From a bacterium (GTDB lineage Bacteria > RUG730 > JAAEPJ01), in the NCBI GenBank assembly GCA_024222485.1, contig JAAEPJ010000011.1, positions 1-10,853 of the forward strand: a stretch of 10,853 nucleotides of DNA. Direction: 5' to 3'. The notes under the pieces are model-generated. The model did no database searches and was not told the DNA's origin. It saw only the letters and a list, made by a program, of their open reading frames with translations. Below are positions 7,238 to 10,853 of this stretch, one piece after another (the stretch's first letter is position 1; each line of letters starts with the position of its first letter). Made by a program: the position numbers and the translations under genes.

Positions 7238-8278
7238 TTATTTTTCATAAGTTGGAAATAGAGCAAATATATCTTTTAACCATGAATCTAAATTTCTAAT
7301 CATTCCTCCTAATTTGTCTTCATTGTAAAATGATACAAACATTTCAGAATTAAATTCAGGTAAATCTTCAATTATTAAATTATCTATATGTTCTTTTCCT
7401 TTATCATCAATCATTGGAATACTTAAATCCATAACCTTATAATTGGTTTCAATTCTAGCTTGTTCTTGAACAATACGGGAATATACAACATGGTCCTTAA
7501 ATTTCCTAGCAGATATATCAAAAATATCATCTAAGGTTAAATCATGGGTTTTTAATTCAGGGAATTTTTTAAATATTCCCTTTGCACCTAAACCTTTAAT
7601 TCCTCGAATATTATCTGAATTATCTCCTAATAGTACTTTATGTAAAATAAAATTAGATGGTTTTAATCCAAATTTTTCTTCTACAGTTTTGGGAGTATAA
7701 TATTCTTTCTCCATTGGTCTATAAACAATAATCTTATCTGTTACCAATTGCAAGAAATCTTTATCACTAGATACTATGAAACAAGTTGAATCATGTTTTT
7801 CTACTAGTTTTTCAGCTAATACAGCTATAATATCATCTGCTTCTACTTTATCGAGTATAGTGGTTTTAACAGGTAATAGCTTTAAATATTGTATTATACG
7901 TACTATCTGGTCAATTTTTGAGTCATGCTCTTCTTCAATATTATCAAATGCTTCCCAATTAGTAATTCGTTGTAAATTTCTTGTTCCTTTATATTCGGAG
8001 AGCAGGTTCTTACGATTTACTGTTGAACCTGCTCCGTCGAATACTACATAAACAGAAGTTGGATTTGTTTGTCTAATCATAGCACCCAAAGAGCGGAAAA
8101 ATCCCCCTAACCCACCAATATGAACCCCATCAGGATTAACCATATTCATCATAGCAAAATTTCTAAAAAATAAATTTAAGCCATCTAAGATTAATACTCT
8201 GTCGTGTCTATTTTGGGTAGGGATCTCCTGATCTTCCTGGATATCATCCAGAAGATTAAATAACTCTTTGTGTTTCAT
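7238..8278 (-). CDS. rnh: FEN-like 5'-3' exonuclease / phage RNase H
   Basis: A flap endonuclease-type nuclease that removes RNA primers from Okazaki fragments, 346 residues (T4 Rnh is about 305). After a non-conserved head of about 26 residues, the PIN-like acidic cluster appears in order: D32 (LILDGLNLFFR), D81 (VVFDGAGS), E146, D148 and D149 (VEADDI), D172 and D174 (SSDKDF), and D219 and D222 (GDNSDN). The last is followed by the helix-hairpin-helix-like GIKGLGAKG (226-234) that grips DNA. The basic helix region around K97 and R100 (SEYKGTR) fits the arch that threads the flap. It starts 8 bases after the uvsX stop. The name RNase H here follows T4 usage; the fold is FEN/PIN, not that of cellular RNase HI. 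An 11-bp imperfect hairpin lies in its early coding region. Confidence 0.9.
   Translation of the reverse strand: MKHKELFNLLDDIQEDQEIPTQNRHDRVLILDGLNLFFRNFAMMNMVNPDGVHIGGLGGFFRSLGAMIRQTNPTSVYVVFDGAGSTVNRKNLLSEYKGTRNLQRITNWEAFDNIEEEHDSKIDQIVRIIQYLKLLPVKTTILDKVEADDIIAVLAEKLVEKHDSTCFIVSSDKDFLQLVTDKIIVYRPMEKEYYTPKTVEEKFGLKPSNFILHKVLLGDNSDNIRGIKGLGAKGIFKKFPELKTHDLTLDDIFDISARKFKDHVVYSRIVQEQARIETNYKVMDLSIPMIDDKGKEHIDNLIIEDLPEFNSEMFVSFYNEDKLGGMIRNLDSWLKDIFALFPTYEK
8231..8256 (-). repeat. Stem-loop in early rnh coding region
   Basis: On the mRNA sense strand, ATCTTCTGGAT and ATCCAG-G-AAGAT form an 11-bp stem with one bulged G and a three-base loop (GAT). It occupies +23 to +48 of rnh (A of ATG = +1), within codons 8-16. 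The pairing is exact apart from the bulge. It may be a structural accident of the DDIQED coding sequence; the reason to note it is its position, which matches the uvsX hairpin. Confidence 0.5.
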
Positions 8279-8286
8279 GTTTTTAT

Positions 8287-9360
8287 TTATAAATCTTGTA
8301 CGTCGTAAAGTACAGGGGTTACATCTTCTTGGTCTTCTACAATTTTGAATGTTCCACCACCTAAAATTTTAGTCCATTCATCTGAATGTTCTTTTTTATA
8401 GGCGTTCTTATCCTTATCAGTATCTTGAATAAAACCATGATTTGTCATAACAATTTTACCTCTTGATTGCATACCATTAACATGGTTTTTATCAATCTGT
8501 AAGTTTGTTCTTTTACCCCATTCTACTTGCTTACCACCTTTAATTGCTTTAATTTTAGAAGTACCGGCATTAGAAACATTTCCAAAGGTAACTACAAATG
8601 TTGCATCATACCACATAGCCATTCCACCTTTATTCATCATTTTAGGTTGACCCATAGGTGATTCTGCTTTAGCAGTCCATACTTTATTAATACAAACTAA
8701 AGTGTTAGTATAGGGTGAGGATTCTTTACGAGACATTACAATACTTTGGTTTACTGTATTACCAAATTGAGTTGACATTGCACCTGCATTCCATTCATTG
8801 TTATTTTTCAGTTTTTCAACTGACATTGCACAGGGAATAGATCCAATTGAATCCCAGAAAAATGCTAGATCATAAGGTAAATTACCTTTTTTCTGTTCAT
8901 TCTGTAAATCCATAATAAATGCTGCTACGTCTTCAATAGTATGTAGTGTTTCTCTATCAACATAAATAAAATTACCTTCATAATCAATAATATTACCTTG
9001 ATCATCTTTGATTAGTTTAACTTCTAACCCCATTTGGGCAGCATGCTCCCAATTCCATTTCATCTCAGTAATAATAAAAACAGGCAATATTCCCATTCTT
9101 TGTGCTGATACTGCTGCTTCAAGTAGAGCAGTTGTTTTACCTGTATCAGAATGACCTCTAAGTAATGAAATATGTCCCATTGGTACTCCAGGTACCCCAG
9201 CGATTTCTTGAAAAGCAGGGGATAATGGTATCCATTTTTGTTCCTTAAATTTAACGTTTTTATCTAAACCTTTAGATGATTTAAATTTATTTAAGTCAAA
9301 TTTGCTCTTAATCTCGGCGGACACTGCCGCCGAGAGAGACTTCGATGCTTTTCTTGCCAT
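8287..9360 (-). CDS. uvsX: UvsX-like RecA-family recombinase
   Basis: A strand-exchange protein that loads on gp32-covered single strands and drives recombination-dependent replication and repair. It has 357 residues (T4 UvsX is 391). A RecA-type ATPase core is visible: Walker A GHSDTGKT (69-76), a catalytic-type glutamate in FIITEMKW (E99), Walker B LAFFWDS (165-171, D170), and a strand LVCINKVW (221-228) in the position of the L1/L2-region strand. A glycine-rich NKGGMAMWYDATFVV (243-257) follows. The C-terminus is acidic (VEDQEDVTPVLYDVQDL), as in other UvsX and RecA proteins that regulate filament assembly. It differs enough from T4 that I rely on motif order and on the gp32-uvsX-rnh-gp41 context. 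The ATG is 2 bases after the gp32 stop, with no Shine-Dalgarno. Codons 9-17 are unusually G+C-rich (see the hairpin entry). Confidence 0.9.
   Translation of the reverse strand: MARKASKSLSAAVSAEIKSKFDLNKFKSSKGLDKNVKFKEQKWIPLSPAFQEIAGVPGVPMGHISLLRGHSDTGKTTALLEAAVSAQRMGILPVFIITEMKWNWEHAAQMGLEVKLIKDDQGNIIDYEGNFIYVDRETLHTIEDVAAFIMDLQNEQKKGNLPYDLAFFWDSIGSIPCAMSVEKLKNNNEWNAGAMSTQFGNTVNQSIVMSRKESSPYTNTLVCINKVWTAKAESPMGQPKMMNKGGMAMWYDATFVVTFGNVSNAGTSKIKAIKGGKQVEWGKRTNLQIDKNHVNGMQSRGKIVMTNHGFIQDTDKDKNAYKKEHSDEWTKILGGGTFKIVEDQEDVTPVLYDVQDL
9312..9335 (-). repeat. G+C-rich perfect stem-loop in early uvsX coding region
   Basis: A perfect 9-bp inverted repeat, TCTCGGCGG and CCGCCGAGA, encloses a six-base loop (CAGTGT on the mRNA). 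It lies at +26 to +49 of uvsX, over codons 9-17 (LSAAVSAEI). The arms use G+C-rich codons (TCG, GCG, GCC, GAG) that stand out from the A+T-rich codon usage around them. No T run follows, so this is not an intrinsic terminator. It sits 28-51 bases past the gp32 stop, so it could protect the gp32 mRNA 3' end, act as a processing site, or affect uvsX translation. Confidence 0.7.
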
Positions 9361-9362
9361 AT

Positions 9363-10199
9363 TTAGAAAGGTAGATCATCAACTTTATTACCACTATTTG
9401 AATCATCAAATAATGAATCAAATTTGTCTACCTTACTTTGTTTAGCCTGATTAGTATCTAAACTAAAATTTGAAGTTGGTTTTGGAGTTGATACAACAGG
9501 TGCTGCAACAATTTCCTCAGAATCTTCTTCTGGTGATAACCATTTTTCTAATGCTGATTTCATCTCATCAAAACTAAAACGTTTAAATAAACCTTCTTTT
9601 GGGTTTGGTTGCTCATTTGTCCATTTTTCTACCAAACTAGCATCCTCACTAAGTGGTGATGTTTTTAAACGAACACGTACTGATGATTTATTATAAGGAG
9701 TACCAGTTGATTCTGGTCCTACTGTTTCAACTGTAAGGTCTCTACCATTTACAATGTCAGTGTAATCTCCAATTTCATCATCAACAGCAAGTGCTAATAA
9801 TTCTTCATATACTTGTTTACCAAATTGCCATAGTCTAGTACCTTTATCTTCTTCTCCACGTACTACTACAGGAACAAAAATACGGTTTTTAGCATCTAGT
9901 TTCTTAGCAAGTACATAATTCTCTTTATTATATTCACCTTCACGTAGTTTTCCAGCGAATAGAGCAATTGGGTCTTTCTCTCCAAAATTAAGGGGTGAAA
10001 TCATTACTTTATTAGTAATGCCATAATAAAACTTCAACTCAGTAAATGGGTTAGAAGCATCATACGCTGATGGTACGATTCTAATTTGTTGCTTACCTAC
10101 TGTAGGTCTCCAAAAAATTGTTGTGTAATCGGTCTTTTGACCACCCTGTGGTTTGGATTGGAGGGTATCCAATTTTTGCTTTAGTGCATTTAAATCCAT
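9363..10199 (-). CDS. 32: gp32-like single-stranded DNA-binding protein, zinc-less
   Basis: A single-strand-binding protein of the T4 gp32 type, 278 residues (T4: 301). A short basic N-terminal head (residues 1-25) would give cooperative binding. The core (about 26-222) aligns by eye with T4 gp32: KQQIRIVPS, then NKENYVLAKKLDAKNRIFVPVVV, then LWQFGKQVYEELLALAVDDE. T4's zinc-binding CPVC site corresponds here to D76-P-I-A79, and the whole protein contains no cysteine, so the zinc finger is lost. A linker rich in S, T, P and V (about 223-255) leads to an acidic tail ending DDLPF. That tip resembles the DDIPF end of bacterial SSB more than T4's LNDL end. The gene is preceded by a 72-base leader with a hairpin and a repeat, where autoregulation would be expected by analogy with T4. 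Confidence 0.87.
   Translation of the reverse strand: MDLNALKQKLDTLQSKPQGGQKTDYTTIFWRPTVGKQQIRIVPSAYDASNPFTELKFYYGITNKVMISPLNFGEKDPIALFAGKLREGEYNKENYVLAKKLDAKNRIFVPVVVRGEEDKGTRLWQFGKQVYEELLALAVDDEIGDYTDIVNGRDLTVETVGPESTGTPYNKSSVRVRLKTSPLSEDASLVEKWTNEQPNPKEGLFKRFSFDEMKSALEKWLSPEEDSEEIVAAPVVSTPKPTSNFSLDTNQAKQSKVDKFDSLFDDSNSGNKVDDLPF
10153..10172 (-). repeat. Short stem-loop in early gp32 coding region
   Basis: TTGGAT and ATCCAA pair across an eight-base loop (ACCCTCCA) at +28 to +47 of gene 32. A six-base stem in A+T-rich DNA is weak evidence alone; it is listed because its offset from the start matches the stronger hairpins in uvsX and rnh. Confidence 0.3.
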
Positions 10200-10200
10200 A

Positions 10201-10239
10201 ATGTAACTTATTTTTAATTATAACTGTTTATATGTAACT
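10201..10239 (-). repeat. Direct repeat AGTTACAT in gp32 leader
   Basis: The octamer AGTTACAT occurs twice on the sense strand, at 10239-10232 and 10208-10201, 31 bases apart start to start. The downstream copy lies one base before the ATG of gene 32. Such a pair could be an operator for a translational or transcriptional repressor, for example gp32 itself. The sequence between is almost purely A and T. The repeat is exact; the function is inferred. Confidence 0.4.
10225..10232 (-). promoter_or_regulatory. Possible promoter core TATAAACA upstream of gp32
   Basis: TATAAACA on the minus strand, preceded by TTACA, lies 26 bases before the gp32 ATG. The same octamer, also preceded by a TTACATA-like sequence, lies before the gene at 911-1999. 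It resembles T4-type late TATAAATA or a -10 box, but the A+T background weakens the call. Confidence 0.3.
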
Positions 10240-10256
10240 CTAATATACGAACTAAG

Positions 10257-10272
10257 GTTTGGGAAACCAAAC
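10257..10272 (-). promoter_or_regulatory. Hairpin at the top of the gp32 leader
   Basis: GTTTGG and CCAAAC form a 6-bp stem with a four-base loop (TTTC on the mRNA), starting on the last base of the upstream gene's TAG stop. An alternative 5-bp stem GGTTT/AAACC uses the same bases. About 57 bases of A+T-rich, apparently unstructured leader follow before the gp32 ATG. There is no T run, so it is not a typical terminator. The arrangement recalls the T4 gene 32 leader, where a structured element sits upstream of an unstructured stretch that gp32 coats to repress its own translation. I could not find pairing that would make a pseudoknot. Confidence 0.4.
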
Positions 10273-10739
10273 TATACTTCGATTATTTTATAAATTTTTG
10301 TATTTAATTGGTTTAAATCATTATGTTGTGTAAGTAAAACACAATTTCTATAATGTTGCCAATCTACTTGATATTTTGTATCTACAACACCTCCATTTAA
10401 TTTTTTAATAAGTTCATTAAGGGCATTAATAGTATATAAGGTGTTGGATTCCTTTTTTCTATGCACCAAAATAGTATTATCTGGTATTGTATGTACATTT
10501 CCTTGGTCTACATTATAAGTTACAACATATTCATCTTTCCCCACGATCTCGAGGACAAACATTTTGTTGTATATAATTGTATATTTTGACTGTATATCTT
10601 CAATAAGTGCGTCTAAACCATCTAAGTCTGTAAACGTACAAAATAATTTATTATTCAAATCGCCTGCGTTTTGGATGTCTTTTATAACATCATAATTCGC
10701 ATTATACGTATTGGTCCTATTCTGTAAAATTGTAATCAT
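10272..10739 (-). CDS. Protein of unknown function upstream of gp32
   Basis: A 155-residue soluble protein that I do not recognise. It has no signal peptide, membrane segment or obvious catalytic motif. The order is a polar N-terminus, a segment with LDGLDALIEDIQSKYTIIY (40-57), a run of predicted beta strands (MFVLEIVGKDEYVVTYNV), a basic turn LVHRKKESNTLYTINALNELIKKLNG (91-116) and a C-terminal QVDWQHYRNCVLLTQ. The start overlaps the end of the upstream gene by 23 bases, and GAAGG lies two bases before the ATG, which is close for a Shine-Dalgarno site. Position between a possible polymerase gene and gp32 suggests a replication or regulatory accessory protein. That is context only. Confidence 0.7.
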   Translation of the reverse strand: MITILQNRTNTYNANYDVIKDIQNAGDLNNKLFCTFTDLDGLDALIEDIQSKYTIIYNKMFVLEIVGKDEYVVTYNVDQGNVHTIPDNTILVHRKKESNTLYTINALNELIKKLNGGVVDTKYQVDWQHYRNCVLLTQHNDLNQLNTKIYKIIEV

Positions 10740-10853
10740 AACCTTCTATTTCTTTAATATTTAATTTGTATTTTTTAAATACATTTTTAATTTCTTCTAG
10801 TATATTTTCCTCACTATCGTCTAAATCAAATAAAAACGAATCATAAGTGTATA
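10717..10853 (-). CDS. 3' end of a gene, possibly a family-A-like DNA polymerase
   Basis: Forty-four codons are visible before a TAG at 10719-10717, open to the right edge (the first full codon ends at 10851). The peptide begins YTYDSFLFDLDDSEEN, continues with an amphipathic helix ILEEIKNVFKKYKLNIKEI, and ends GYDYNFTE. This order resembles the C-terminus of family A DNA polymerases. There, motif C (usually VHDE) gives the second catalytic aspartate, followed by a short strand, a helix and a G-x-N-W/Y-like end. Here the motif would be Y-D-S, with S in place of E. The reading frame is convincing. The family call rests on a short segment and on the replication gene neighbourhood. It overlaps the next gene by 23 bases. 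Confidence 0.5.
   Translation of the reverse strand, partial: YTYDSFLFDLDDSEENILEEIKNVFKKYKLNIKEIEGYDYNFTE

Noticed and set aside
8231-8256. Dyad as an operator binding a protein on DNA
   Set aside because: It is inside coding sequence with a three-base loop and a bulge, which fits an RNA stem better than a protein-binding palindrome.
8284-8291. Exact TATAAATA on the minus strand just before rnh
   Set aside because: It overlaps the uvsX stop codon and would put a transcript start at the rnh ATG itself; most likely a by-product of L-stop codons plus an A-rich spacer.
10257-10272. Intrinsic terminator after the 155-residue gene
   Set aside because: The stem is only 6 bp and no run of T follows on the transcribed strand.

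Overview
The window looks like part of a T4-like (tailed, myovirus-type) bacteriophage genome whose host is probably a marine or aquatic Bacteroidetes, most likely a flavobacterium. The phage call rests on a contiguous set of T4-type replication genes: gp32-like single-stranded DNA-binding protein, UvsX-like recombinase, FEN/RNase H-type 5' nuclease, gp41/DnaB-type helicase, and NrdB plus NrdA. The host call rests on three things. Exported proteins have signal peptides ending in an A-x-x-Q or A-Q junction. One of them carries a type IX secretion system (T9SS) type A C-terminal sorting domain, a system confined to Bacteroidetes. Almost every start codon lacks a Shine-Dalgarno sequence and has an A/T-only leader. 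The DNA is strongly A+T-rich throughout.

Layout: every gene is on the minus strand, so the window is transcribed from high to low coordinates. At the right edge is the 3' end of a gene that may encode a family-A-like DNA polymerase (10717-10853). It overlaps a 155-residue protein of unknown function (10272-10739). A 72-base leader with a hairpin and a direct repeat precedes gp32. Then follow gp32, uvsX, rnh, gp41, nrdB, nrdA and a GEVED/dockerin-like exported protein, with only 2 to 12 bases between neighbours. A 56-base gap precedes a second block: a cohesin-like plus dockerin-like exported protein, a cohesin-like protein with a T9SS tail, and (by ATGA overlap) a small membrane-anchored protein cut by the left edge. 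The largest stretch without a gene is the 72-base gp32 leader; there are no long non-coding regions. I see no tRNA, CRISPR array, insertion sequence or convincing intrinsic terminator.

How the genes work together: the right two thirds make a DNA replication, recombination and dNTP-supply module. Gp32 coats single strands, UvsX starts recombination-dependent replication, the 5' nuclease removes primers, gp41 unwinds the fork and class I ribonucleotide reductase supplies deoxynucleotides. The left third is unexpected. It encodes three signal-peptide-bearing, cell-envelope or secreted proteins with cohesin-like, dockerin-like and GEVED modules, placed directly behind the nucleotide-metabolism genes. 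The simplest reading, which is inference, is that the phage makes the infected cell export a small surface-attached adhesive complex through the host's own Sec and T9SS routes. This is the part of the window most likely to represent an undescribed system.
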